From Pedobacter sp. N36a (GTDB taxonomy: Bacteria > Bacteroidota > Bacteroidia > Sphingobacteriales > Sphingobacteriaceae): a stretch of 46,589 nt of DNA. Both the position numbers and the translations under genes were made by a program. The notes beneath the pieces were generated by a model. That model saw only the letters and a program-made list of their open reading frames with translations. It had not been told where the DNA came from and ran no database searches. Numbering within the stretch: position 1 is the first letter of the stretch; each line of letters starts with the position of its first letter. The stretch is from positions 1 through 46,589 of the forward strand of contig NZ_JACSZW010000015.1 of NCBI RefSeq assembly GCF_014472395.1, written 5' to 3'. Shown here one piece after another: positions 1-8,259 of this stretch.

Positions 1-40
1 ATTTTGATATAATTTGTGAAAATAATGTTATGTTTATCAT
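1..40 (-). CDS. Partial IS4-family-like transposase, N-terminus only
   Basis: Thirteen codons are visible, MINITLFSQIISK, starting at the ATG whose complement is 38-40 and running off the left edge. This resembles the first residues of Bacteroidetes IS4-type transposases with a DUF4372 N-terminal domain, which begin in a similar way. It sits about 85 bases inside the putative IS terminus and points away from the truncated susC gene. The peptide is too short for certainty; the IS-end sequence at 111-124 is the main support. Confidence 0.4.
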   Translation of the reverse strand, partial: MINITLFSQIISK

Positions 41-124
41 CGAGAAAGGGGATTGTTTTTGTGCACCACAAAGGTAACTTTGTGTTAAAACTTCCTCTTT
101 CCCTTTTTTGCGTTTAGGACGCTA
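1..124 (-). mobile_element. End of an IS4-like insertion sequence (left copy)
   Basis: The sequence CGTTTAGGACGCTA at 111-124, read on the minus strand as TAGCGTCCTAAACG, matches 13 of 14 bases of TAGTGTCCTAAACG at 46466-46479 on the far side of the window. Here it falls exactly where a susC-like gene is cut off, which is what an IS terminus would do. Just inside is a perfect hairpin (CACAAAG/CTTTGTG, 67-84). A transposase-like reading frame starts at 40 and runs out of the window. The rest of the element lies outside, so the family call rests on a short peptide. Confidence 0.55.
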
Positions 125-1865
125 TTGGTTTTGATGATGTAATTTGCTGCCTTACCTCGGTTCCCGCCAAAGCACTGATTTCATGCTTTTGAAAGAATGT
201 CTTTTGATAGTTTAATTGAAAGCGACCAGAATGTGTCAGGCCTGTGGAGCCGCCAGAGCCCCTCATAATCCCTCCATTGGGAATTACTTTTGTGCCATCT
301 TGTTGAGTATAAGTATTGATTAGATTTCTCGCATGCCAAGAACCGGGAGAATAATAATTTTCATTGTAGCTCTTGTTTTGTATGTATTGGTAATTTATCG
401 ATGCGCTAAGTCCACCGGGTAGACTATATTTCAGCACCCCGTTTAGTCGCAATTCATTACTGCTATTGCTATTGTTATTTAAGGCAATTTCATCCAGTGG
501 TCTATAGTGCCAGTCTAATAGTCCCGATTTGACAGCCTGATTTGCATAGGCCATGCTGATCTTATAAGGTAGTGCGTTTGCGTTTCCGTTCTCATCCTTT
601 AGTTGTGCATAGGGAGAAACCCTTATTCCAGTTGAAGGGCTTAAATCCGACAATGTAATACCATTGTTTCTTGCTCTCTGTCCGGTATACCAAATGCCCG
701 TAGTAATTTCAAGTTCCTTTAAAATTTTAAAGGTATTTTGAATATTCAGGTTAATCCTGTCACTTTCATTTTCCCTGACGAAGGCTCTATTTTTATCATA
801 CCCTGCCGATACGTAATAACGATTGTTCATTCCACCGCCATTTAGGTTAAGTGAATATTGCTGATTTATACCGAGCTGATATAGATTTTCTAAAGCATCC
901 TTGCGAATATCCTGATTTTGCATGTTGGCTACTTTGATAGCGAAATCATCAGCATTTATTTTTCCGTCACGATAGGTGATGAGTAAATCTGCATAAGCAG
1001 GCAACACCGTTCGTGGATCCTCAGTATAAAGTCCTTTGTCAAACAATTCCTTTTCAAAACTCATAATGGTTGAGGACGGCAGATAATTCTGGTTATAAAA
1101 TAAATCTGGTTTATTAATAAATGTCACATTATGATTAAAAGAAATATCATTTTTTTGGTTGTACATTCCCTGTTTTGTTGTGATTACAATCACTCCATTC
1201 GCTGCTCGTGCCCCCCAAATCGAGGCGGCGGCAGCATCTCTGAGTATTGTGACGCTTTCTACATCATTAGGATTGATGCTGCTCAGGTCATTTTCAAAAG
1301 GGAAATTATCTAAAACAATAAGGGGCTGAGCGTTGGATTCAATCGTAGACAATCCTCTTATTCTCAGCGATGGAGCGGTAGAAGATTCCCCAGAAAGGTT
1401 TCGCTTATCAAATTGAAGGCTTGGGGCAATCCCTTCTAAACGGCTCAATATAGTACTTCCTGTACTTCTGTTGATAAGTTCACTATTGACATGAGCAAAC
1501 GAACCTGTGGCTCTTTCTTTGGGTGTTTGGTAGTAGCCTGTTGAGACAACAACTTCTTCCAGTTGCCTTTCTTTCTCCACAAGTTCTACAACTACGGTCG
1601 ACCTAATTGGTGAACCAACAGATAGGTATTGTGTATTATATCCTACGTAGCTGATGATCAATGTGTCCTTCTCTGATGTAACAGAGATTTCAAAATTACC
1701 CATTGAATTTGTAATGGCTTTTTGCCTTCCACTATTAAGCGATATGACAGATCCACTTAAAGGGGATTTATTAACCGCTGAAAGTACCGTTCCGCTGATT
1801 AAACGGCTTTGCGATTTTGCATTTAGATTCAAAAGAATCAATAGTATAAGAATAGAGTATTTCAT
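114..1865 (-). pseudogene. SusC/RagA-type TonB-dependent outer-membrane receptor, 3'-truncated by IS
   Basis: This is the N-terminal 583 residues of a SusC-like outer-membrane transporter; intact members are usually near 1000 residues. A signal peptide (about 1-19, ending in NAKSQ) is followed by a carboxypeptidase-regulatory-like beta-sandwich (about 22-95), then the TonB plug starting at VVVSTGYYQT. The plug carries the usual LRIRGLSTI and ARAANGVIVITTKQG motifs. The barrel stops in mid-strand: the last codons SSKPIAS and the stop run into the IS terminus at 111-124. No susD follows in the window. The TlpA-like gene lies 29 bases upstream in the same direction, so the two were probably one transcript. 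The remaining product lacks most of the barrel and is very likely non-functional. Confidence 0.9.
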
Positions 1866-1894
1866 TTGGCTGTACTTACTATATGATTAATAAA

Positions 1895-2458
1895 TTATTG
1901 GCTACGTGCTTTTAGGTTCTCCATCTCTGTTCGCTGGCGAGCAAGTACTTTAGATATGTTACCTGAATTGATTTCTTTTGGCCTTGGAATTGCCCAAAGT
2001 CGTCCATCATAAATCCAAACATTTCCAAATCCTAATAAATATTTTGAAAAAACTATCTTATTGAGTGTTGTATCATTTACTACTGATGGCCATGTCCAGT
2101 TCTTTTTTTTTATGAAGGGAAGCGCATTCTTTTCCAGATCGTAAACCATAACTGGTAATACCTTAATTTCTTTGTCAAATACTTTTTGAAGACTATCTAG
2201 TTCATTCAAAGATCTTATGCATGGACTACAGTATGTTGCCCAAAAATCTAGGATGATCAGTTTTCCCCGGTAATCGTTTAAGGTTATTGTCTTTTTACCT
2301 GTTGGATGGTTGACCACCTGTAGGGGCACGTTCCAAACTGCTTCTGGTATAGTATCGCCAATATTTAATGGCTTTATGTCTGTTATTTGGCTTTGTGCGT
2401 CCGCCTTAAAAAAAAGGCAAAGCGAGGCCAATACTATAGTTAGTATAAATTTTTTCAC
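1895..2458 (-). CDS. TlpA-like periplasmic thiol-disulfide oxidoreductase
   Basis: A 187-residue exported thioredoxin-fold protein. A signal peptide covers about 1-21 (hydrophobic core ILTIVLASLCLFF, ending KADAQ). The thioredoxin domain follows, with the active-site motif WATYCSPC at about 73-80 (Cys77, Cys80). Family members reduce or isomerise disulfides in the periplasm; in Bacteroidota they are often encoded beside susC/susD genes, as here where the truncated susC gene follows after 29 bases. The N-terminal DUF4369-type extension seen in many Bacteroidetes TlpA proteins is absent, so this is the short form. A start at the ATG complementary to 2456-2458 places the signal peptide correctly. 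Substrate unknown. Confidence 0.85.
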   Translation of the reverse strand: MKKFILTIVLASLCLFFKADAQSQITDIKPLNIGDTIPEAVWNVPLQVVNHPTGKKTITLNDYRGKLIILDFWATYCSPCIRSLNELDSLQKVFDKEIKVLPVMVYDLEKNALPFIKKKNWTWPSVVNDTTLNKIVFSKYLLGFGNVWIYDGRLWAIPRPKEINSGNISKVLARQRTEMENLKARSQ

Positions 2459-2860
2459 GAAATAATAAGTTGGTTAGTTGATAAAAAATAGAAAAAAGCA
2501 CGGCGACGGGCATCTCCCTATATGAAATGCCGCCGCTTGCCTATTGTTAACTATCTAAACTGGTGCTTTGATAACATTTTTAAAAATGTTCTTTTTGGAG
2601 AAAAGATGTTCGGTGAAAAGTTGCATGCCAAATGGCACGGGCTTCTTTAACTCATTAATGAGGCTTGAGAAACCGCCCGATCTTTTAAAAAAGAAACCCG
2701 GCCATTTATGGCAATATTTTTCGTTAAATAACATCCTATTTTTCTCTAGGTTTCTCAGGCCGTGCAATGAGGATGTGGTAAAACAAATATAAAAAATAAA
2801 AATCAAAAACGGAAATATTTTACCGTTTTTGAGTTCTATAATGAGTTTATATTAGCCGTT
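2459..2860. other. Divergent intergenic region without a convincing gene
   Basis: About 400 bases separate the divergent TlpA-like gene and the HTH gene. Overlapping open frames on both strands (2555-2806) show no recognisable domain and mirror each other, so I do not call them. Around 2500-2540 there is a GC-rich imperfect inverted repeat (GGGCAT...ATGCC) that could fold in the leader of the TlpA transcript. The A/T-rich stretch 2778-2822 probably contains the HTH gene's promoter. Confidence 0.5.
2804..2831. promoter_or_regulatory. Perfect 9-bp inverted repeat upstream of HTH gene
   Basis: CAAAAACGG (2804-2812) and CCGTTTTTG (2823-2831) form a perfect inverted repeat around a 10-base A/T spacer. 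It ends 29 bases before the ATG of the HTH gene at 2861. The position and dyad symmetry suit an operator for autoregulation by that protein. It has no run of T after it that would suit a terminator on the + strand and no gene ends nearby on that strand. Function is inferred. Confidence 0.45.
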
Positions 2861-3388
2861 ATGGCAAATCTCAACCTTGAAGCTATCACTAAAAATATAT
2901 TTAAGTTGTTAGATTATTCTGGCACAAGCGATCTCAATTTCGCTAATCTATTAGCCATATCAGAAAAACAGTTCAGGTTAATTAAAAACGGCCAAGCTGA
3001 ATACAACATTAAGAGCATCAATAAAGCATGTGAGTTTTTCAATGTTTCACTGAGTAAAATAAATGGTAAGGAAATCGAAGTCAATAATGATTACCGCGAA
3101 CAATTAGCTAACAGGCATATAGGTAATTCAGAATATTATACGCTGTTAGAATCTCGTCCTCCAATTAGACATGCAATCAAATTTGTTCTACTCTCAGACC
3201 TTGACTTTAATAAAAATGGGTTAATTGTTGGAGAAATTCGTGAAGTATTTATTCGTAAGGGTTGGATTTTCACAAGTCGTTATATTTCAACATCCCTGAT
3301 TAGGAATCGTGATCTTGTGGATATAGTTGGGAAACGCCTTGTAAAAGGCAAGGACGCAAATGTCTATGGCCCGAAAAAGGCTCTTTAG
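2861..3388 (+). CDS. Helix-turn-helix DNA-binding protein, XRE-like N-terminus
   Basis: A 175-residue cytoplasmic protein. Residues about 20-68 read as a Cro/C1-type HTH (LNFANLLAISEKQFRLIKNG followed by a helix INKACEFFNVSLSKING). The C-terminal half (about 95-175) is basic, rich in VGEIREVF and KGWIFTSR segments, and might be a second winged-helix-like module. I do not recognise the family by name. The gene stands alone, with a palindrome 30 bases upstream and a convergent nucleotidyltransferase-HEPN gene downstream. A transcriptional regulator is the likely role; its targets are unknown. Confidence 0.65.
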   Translation: MANLNLEAITKNIFKLLDYSGTSDLNFANLLAISEKQFRLIKNGQAEYNIKSINKACEFFNVSLSKINGKEIEVNNDYREQLANRHIGNSEYYTLLESRPPIRHAIKFVLLSDLDFNKNGLIVGEIREVFIRKGWIFTSRYISTSLIRNRDLVDIVGKRLVKGKDANVYGPKKAL

Positions 3389-3420
3389 ACTTTTATGTTT
3401 TCTTACTAATCGGTGGCATA

Positions 3421-4278
3421 TTATTTATAGGAAGCTATTTTCTCTGCGCAAAGTTTTTTGACCAACGTTTGCATAGTCTGTACTTTATGAATCAGCTCTT
3501 CCAGTTCCAACATTGTAATTGCATATTCCGGTTTATAACGAGCAGCAATATACCCCCTCTTAAGCAGATCAAACAATTTATATTCATGCTCATCTAGTAT
3601 AGGGCTACGGAAAACATTGTACAAGTCCGCAGAAATGTGCTTAGCATAATTCCTTAGCTTTTGCAGATTATGTGTTTTGGGTTTATAACCAGTATGAACG
3701 AGTAAGAGGGCACTGTAAAAACATTCAGTTGCTTGATGCAGTTGGAATGCGCCTATCCGATAATCACCTTCATTTAAACAATAATTGGAAATTTTCAAGA
3801 AACCTTCAGCCTGCGGAAACCATATATCAAAATATTCCTGTGCCTTTTCTTGTTCTTCCAATGGTGTTAAGCCTTTTGGCTTCGCAAAAGCATACTGCCC
3901 CGTATCAAACAATAAAATGCCTTCTTTAATAATATCAGTAAAAAAATACTGTCCAAAACTTAAGCCTTCATTTATATAATCTATATCGTGAACTATCGGG
4001 CTTACCACGTTACTGAAATGATTAGATCGATTTTCTATATGACTAATAATTGCTTGTTCCTTTTGTTCGCCCTTTTTTATCACCACCAAAAAATCATAAT
4101 CGCTAATGTAGCTGAAACGTACACCATTTTCAACGTATTCATCCTCCACCCAGTTTCCATTGGCATGGCTGCCAAATAAAATAACTTTCACAGGATCTGC
4201 TTCTTCCTTGATAATTTCAAGGATTTCATTTATCTCTTGTTGCTTATGGTCCGGTAAATCTGAAAAGTTCACTTTCAT
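3421..4278 (-). CDS. Nucleotidyltransferase (MNT)-HEPN domain fusion protein
   Basis: A 285-residue cytoplasmic protein with two domains. The N-terminal minimal nucleotidyltransferase has the GSHANGNW turn (Gly36-Ser37) and the paired acidic metal ligands SDYDFLV (Asp60, Asp62). From about residue 140 there is an alpha-helical HEPN domain (helices around LHQATECFYSALLLVHTGY and LLKRGYIAARYKPEY). MNT and HEPN are usually two adjacent genes, a toxin-antitoxin pair in which the transferase can modify and silence the HEPN RNase; Bacteroidetes also have this fused form. It has no partner gene here and is convergent with the HTH gene. The catalytic state of the HEPN half cannot be judged from sequence alone. 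Confidence 0.8.
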   Translation of the reverse strand: MKVNFSDLPDHKQQEINEILEIIKEEADPVKVILFGSHANGNWVEDEYVENGVRFSYISDYDFLVVIKKGEQKEQAIISHIENRSNHFSNVVSPIVHDIDYINEGLSFGQYFFTDIIKEGILLFDTGQYAFAKPKGLTPLEEQEKAQEYFDIWFPQAEGFLKISNYCLNEGDYRIGAFQLHQATECFYSALLLVHTGYKPKTHNLQKLRNYAKHISADLYNVFRSPILDEHEYKLFDLLKRGYIAARYKPEYAITMLELEELIHKVQTMQTLVKKLCAEKIASYK

Positions 4279-4348
4279 CTTTTAAAGGTACAAAAATTGG
4301 CAGTAACTTAAAAGCCAATGGCATTCCAATAGCTTTCAGGCTGCACTA

Positions 4349-4537
4349 TTAATACCAATGCTGCTCTTTCGGAACTTTAAATTTTTCCTCTAAGCTTTTG
4401 AGTTCCGCCTCGTATAAAAGCTCGGACATTGCTGAAAAAATCATGCAACGGCGATGCAGAAGTGCAACATCTGTCGGATCTATACAAATTGCCCCCCAGT
4501 ATCGAACATCGGTTACACTTTTAGCGAGAATAGCCAT
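4349..4537 (-). CDS. Small hypothetical protein
   Basis: A 62-residue frame that looks protein-like rather than random, with motifs WGAICIDPTDVALLH and a charged C-terminal helix YEAELKSLEEKF. No signal peptide, membrane segment or known domain is visible. It lies between the MNT-HEPN gene and an IS3 remnant. It could be a real small gene or the tail of something disrupted by the IS. Confidence 0.35.
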   Translation of the reverse strand: MAILAKSVTDVRYWGAICIDPTDVALLHRRCMIFSAMSELLYEAELKSLEEKFKVPKEQHWY

Positions 4538-4628
4538 TATTTCTTAGCCTTCAATAGTTCTTCGTGGGAGGTACCCATCTATAATACTACCTGTTTGTTG
4601 GACAACTATAGTTCAAACTTAAGATTAT

Positions 4629-4978
4629 TTACCACACTTTTTTATTGTTCTGATAGAATACCTCATTTGGAGTAAGATCCTGGTTTGACTGATGCTTTCG
4701 CTCATTGTTATAAAATTCTAAACACCGTTTCACACCCTGAAACAGCTCCATGCCTCCGTTAGGCGGGTTCAGATAAATGTATTCCTGTTTTAATGACCTC
4801 GAGAACCGTTCAATGGACACATTATCTAATGCTCTTCCCTTGCCATCCATGGAAATACTGACCTGCTTGTCTTTGAGGACTTTGGTGAAAATGGGGCTGG
4901 TAAATTGTGAGCCCTGGTCGGTATTGAATATTTCAGGAGTGCCGTATTCTTCCATGGTTTCCAACAGTAGATGTTGAC
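4629..4978 (-). pseudogene. IS3-family transposase, C-terminal integrase-core fragment
   Basis: The reading frame contains the C-terminal part of an rve/DDE integrase core of IS3 type: EIFNTDQGSQFTS (second catalytic Asp) and ALDNVSIERFSRSLKQEYIY with the catalytic Glu. It ends in the usual IS3 tail FYNNERKHQSNQDLTPNEVFY. Codons upstream of the first Met still read as family-like (HLLLET), so homology runs to about 4978 and then stops abruptly at the traM remnant. The first half of the transposase, including the first Asp, is missing. TGTTGGACAACTATAG near 4594 may be the surviving terminal repeat. Not active. Confidence 0.85.
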
Positions 4979-5591
4979 CGGTTGGATGGACTCATGAAAT
5001 CCATGCAGGAGAATAAAACTGCTGATCCTGAAATGGAGCAGCTGAATGGAATGTTACAAGGGATTTTAGATATACAACATCCTGGCCGTGTTCAACAACG
5101 ACGGAAGTAGCTTGTTCAGGGCTATTCTAGCCATCATTGCAAATCATCAAAAAGTGGTGCAATGAGCAACCATTAAGCTTGTTTTACAGGACAGTGTCAC
5201 TCTTGCTGGCCAACTGTTTTTCAAAGGACATGCGATTTTTGGCATTTGCCAGTTGATGAACCAAAGGTTATTGCTAAACATTAAAAATATTAGGCTTGGA
5301 ACTTCTATAGTTCCCGTTGATCTGACTGTATACTCGCTTGATGGTATGGAGGCGATTTATGCGCCGGAGGCGGTATTTAGGGATGCAGTCTCTGGTGGGA
5401 CAGATAATGCCTTGCAGAACATGCAGTTTTTGAATATAGATCAGTCCATTGGCCTGCAAGCTGCAGGAGCTGGGATCAAGACTGCGAAAAACCTCTTTTC
5501 TAAAAAAGTACGGACGATAAAGATCAAGCTGGAAGCAGGCCAGCCGGTGTTGCGACGTAATAATAAATCCAATCAACAGAATTTTAGTTAA
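4973..5591 (+). pseudogene. traM: Decayed conjugative transposon gene traM
   Basis: Two pieces of a Bacteroidetes conjugative transposon TraM protein are recognisable. The first (4973-5110) reads VDRLDGLMKSMQENK...QLNGMLQGILDIQHPGRV and ends at TAG. After about 65 bases with no matching frame, the C-terminal piece begins near 5166 with KLVLQDSVTLAG, then FFKGHAIFGICQL, and runs to the stop at 5589-5591, ending in the typical AAGAGIKTAKNLFSKKVRTIKIKLEAG. The in-frame TGA at 5163 and the missing central linker show that the gene is dead. Its 5' end is replaced by the IS3 fragment. TraM is part of the conjugative transfer apparatus. Confidence 0.8.
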
Positions 5592-5594
5592 TAA

Positions 5595-6591
5595 AAACGC
5601 GCTACGAATTTAAACAATCTGGAGAATTTGAAACAAGAAATGAAAGCCTTGGGATTTAGTGATAAGCTGCAGGTGCTCATGGAAGAACAAATGAGAAATG
5701 ATATTCCGCAGTTTCATCTTAATGATAGCATTGCTGCGGATAAGGGACAGGTTGACTTCACTTTGCACTTCAAGCAATCTGGCCAATCGGATTATTACTA
5801 CCTGAATCGCTATGAGGTGGCTCATAATAAAGGTAAAGGTCTTGAAGAAGGAGAAATACATGGTCATTGTAGCTGGAGCGGATGGAAAGAACACAGCCAA
5901 GCGAATTGAAAATCTGACCGAGGCGATTGATTATTTCAAATCGCAAACTGGGACTGCTGAACTTTCTGTTGGAAAGGATCCCAAACATCGAAATATATAT
6001 TCTATTAAAGAAAATGGTAAGTTAAACTTTGTTAGCAAAGAGTTTAGAAACGTTTATTTCAATAAACCTGTAACGCAGAATATATGGGTAGATAAGGGGA
6101 GGGGCTTTACTTCACAGCAATCTGCCAATCTGATTCAGGGAAGGTCGGTTTACAGAGATGATTTGGTAAAGTATAACAGTGGAGAATCTTATAAGGCATG
6201 GGTGAAGTTAGATCTGGAAAAGGGTAAAGATGATCGAGGTAATTTTCAAATGCAGCAGTTTATGGATCCCCAGTATGGTTATGATTTAAAACATGTACTG
6301 AACGAATACCGAATCAAAGAATTAGATGATCCTTCACAAAGACAAAAATTAAAATCTGAGCTGAAGAACGGAAATCGTGCGCTAATCTCCACGGTTAAAG
6401 ACGGAAAAGAGGTTAAGTTGCAACTGGAAGCCGTTCCACGCTATGGAAATCTTAATTTCTTTACAATGGATGGCAGGCTCGAAAAGCGTAATCAGTTTGA
6501 GAAAGTTCAGGCTAAAGAAAATACCTTCGATATGAAAGTGGGGCAGTCGAAAGATAAGGAACTTTCAACAGGTCAGGAACTTTCGAGATAA
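5595..6591 (+). pseudogene. DUF3945-like mobile-element gene broken by a frameshift
   Basis: Residues encoded from about 5613 (NNLENLKQEMKALGFSDKL, then VDFTLHFKQSGQSDYYYLNRYEV) look like the N-terminal module of DUF3945-type proteins carried by Bacteroidetes conjugative elements. At about 5840-5855 the frame shifts: LEEGE in one frame continues as KYMVIVAGADGKNTAKRIENL in the next, implying loss of one base. The second frame, to 6591, has the typical QSANLIQGRSVYRDDLV, YKAWVKLDLE and YGYDLKHVL segments. No ATG lies in frame at the front, only a TTG at 5628, so the start may also be damaged. Function of the family is not established; an accessory role in the mobile element is assumed from context. 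Confidence 0.65.
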
Positions 6592-6641
6592 GTGGCTTAG
6601 GCTTAATATATCATTATTTTTCACATAAATACTTAATTAGC

Positions 6642-6818
6642 ATGGAAAAGTTTAATCAAATTAAAACGCTTATCTCTCAAATCGAAGTTGATGCGGATAA
6701 ATTTTATAACAGAGGAAATTCAGCAGCAGGCACTAGACTTAGAAAAGGAATCTTAGCTTTAAAAGTGCTTGCTAATCAGCAACGTAAGGAAGTCACAGCA
6801 ATAAAGCATAACAAGTAA
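6642..6818 (+). CDS. Histone H1-like small basic protein
   Basis: A 58-residue basic protein starting MEKFNQIKTLISQIE and containing KFYNRGNSAAGTRLRKGI. This matches the pattern of the Bacteroidetes histone-H1-like (Hc1-type) family, whose members share the F-Y-x-x-G-N-x-A-A-G-T-R-x-R-K core. Members are thought to bind DNA non-specifically. The gene is intact, 50 bases after the broken DUF3945-like gene, and is followed by a clear terminator at 6894. Such genes occur both in chromosomes and in conjugative elements, so it may be the last intact cargo of the decayed transposon. Confidence 0.7.
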   Translation: MEKFNQIKTLISQIEVDADKFYNRGNSAAGTRLRKGILALKVLANQQRKEVTAIKHNK

Positions 6819-6893
6819 TTAAATAATAGGGGAAAGGAAATGCATTGATCCAGCATTAACGCATATTGCCTAGGTTATTAAATGTGTTTCTGG

Positions 6894-6921
6894 GCCATAT
6901 CCTTTTGGATATGGCTTTTTT
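6894..6921 (+). terminator. Rho-independent terminator after histone-like gene
   Basis: GCCATATCC (6894-6902) pairs perfectly with GGATATGGC (6907-6915) around a TTTT loop and is followed by TTTTTT. It lies 76 bases after the stop of the histone-like gene. Confidence 0.85.
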
Positions 6922-7018
6922 ATGCAGGTAAGATTTTGAATTGCCGCACTGATTATATGGTTTTAAATAGAGTTTTCATGCTGAATTCTTGAAGTTTAAA
7001 TTATTCAGCGAAGTTCTC

Positions 7019-7132
7019 CAGCGTGCTGAGCATATGGGTACGCTACGCCAACGTAGTATTCAAAAAATGGGTATCCCTTCGGGAGCCTCCACATTTTTTG
7101 AATCTCCACTTTGCCCATATTGCCAGCCGCTG
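7019..7132. repeat. Long imperfect inverted repeat with nested hairpins in front of radC-like gene
   Basis: The outer arms CAGCGTGCTGAGCATATGGG (7019-7038) and CCCATATTGCCAGCCGCTG (7114-7132) are complementary apart from a few positions. Inside them ATTCAAAAAATG (7058-7069) pairs perfectly with CATTTTTTGAAT (7092-7103). CTACG/CGTAG (7043-7056) and CCCTTCGGG (7075-7083) make two smaller hairpins. The structure ends 42 bases before the ATG at 7174. It could be a structured mRNA leader, or a DNA element of the former conjugative transposon. No T-run follows, so it is not a simple terminator. The rest of 6922-7018 shows nothing. Confidence 0.6.
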
Positions 7133-7173
7133 TTGAAAGGCTTCCATAATTAAATCTTTAAAAATCTGAAATT

Positions 7174-7647
7174 ATGGAAACCCTGAAAATTCAAAACGAC
7201 CTATCAAAAATCGCAGAAATTAAAATCAGTTACCTGCCTAAATTTAAAGCCTATGAAAGACCTCAAATTACCTCCTCAATGGACGGGTACAAGGCACTTT
7301 ATAATTGCTGGGATAAGAATACAATTGCCCTTCGAGAAGAATTTAAGATTTTGCTACTGAACTATAACAACCGGGCCCTGGGCTATTTTAATGTTGGAAC
7401 TGGAGGTGTATCTGCAGTTGTTGTAGATGCTAAACTGATTTTCGGAGTGGCCTTAAAAGCAAGTGCCAGCGCAATTATTCTAGCACATTGCCATCCTTCT
7501 GGTAACCTTTTCCCAAGTTCTCAGGATATTACCATCACCAAATCATTAATTGAAGTTGGAAAATTTCTTGACTTAAGGATTTTGGATCATTTGATTCTGA
7601 CTCCTGATAATGGTTGTTATTCTTTCGCAGATGATGGGTTGATTTAG
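7174..7647 (+). CDS. RadC-like JAB/MPN-domain protein of mobile-element type
   Basis: A 157-residue protein consisting of the JAB/MPN metal-binding domain only. The JAMM signature is complete: His105-x-His107, seven residues, Ser115, two residues, Asp118 (AHCHPSGNLFPSSQD), with a candidate Glu near residue 57. The N-terminal helix-hairpin-helix region of chromosomal RadC is absent, as is usual for the copies on Bacteroidetes conjugative transposons and islands. Biochemical activity of RadC proteins is unsettled; the name does not prove a repair role. The gene lies behind the long inverted repeat and after the other conjugative-element remnants. Confidence 0.85.
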   Translation: METLKIQNDLSKIAEIKISYLPKFKAYERPQITSSMDGYKALYNCWDKNTIALREEFKILLLNYNNRALGYFNVGTGGVSAVVVDAKLIFGVALKASASAIILAHCHPSGNLFPSSQDITITKSLIEVGKFLDLRILDHLILTPDNGCYSFADDGLI

Positions 7648-7821
7648 TTCAACCCAACTATTCGATTACCCTTATTGGAAAGTGTAATTATCCACGATCC
7701 TATTCATGGGATTGAGCCAGGTCATAAACAACTTTAAAAGCTTAAAGAAAAAAATCGATTCCTTTATCAATAAGTCGATAGGTTTCTATCAGAAAATGGG
7801 ATGATTACCATCCTGATTGAT

Positions 7822-8259
7822 TTAAGAAGTTTGAATTTGGACATGGGAGTAGTGAATTAGATAAACAGCTTCAATTAACTTTTCAATATACTCTCTAAAT
7901 ATAATGACCTGACTTCCTTCTTCTAACACTTCATCAATCGTGTGGCGACGGTATGCATATTCAACAAGTTGACCAAATGTTAAGCTCCATTCATTAAAAC
8001 TTTTAAAACTGAAAAAATCTTCATAGAAAAAGTTCAAATTCTGAATTTCTCTCTTAGTGAGTGTTCTGTAACTAGTCTTGCATTGGCTCTCATTTTCATT
8101 AATAAACCAAGAATTGTTTAGGTTTTTGAATGATGTGTCATGATTTTTAGTAAAACCTTTATTATAAAGTATTTAACAGGCTTCCAATAATTTCATCAGG
8201 CAGCGGTAGTTAAAGAAATAGTTTTCACTATTTCCATATTTTTCATGGGAACAAGCAGA
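7822..8259 (-). pseudogene. 3' part of a broken hypothetical gene (internal stop)
   Basis: The minus-strand frame reads SACSHEKYGNSENYFFNYRCL, then MKLLEAC, a TAA at 8173-8175, and continues open for 116 codons from ILYNKGFTKN to VYLIHYSHVQIQTS. The stretch before and after the TAA lines up with the intact copy upstream (LLKLLEWCHIIYNHG against MKLLEAC-stop-ILYNKG), so the stop is a nonsense change within a coding sequence. No ATG is available for the downstream piece, only a TTG at 8037. The family is not recognised; the C-terminal part is helical and rich in aromatic and acidic residues. 7648-7821 shows no gene. Confidence 0.55.

Noticed and set aside
2555..2806. Overlapping open frames on both strands between the TlpA-like and HTH genes
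   Set aside because: They mirror each other, show no domain or signal, and lie where promoters are expected.
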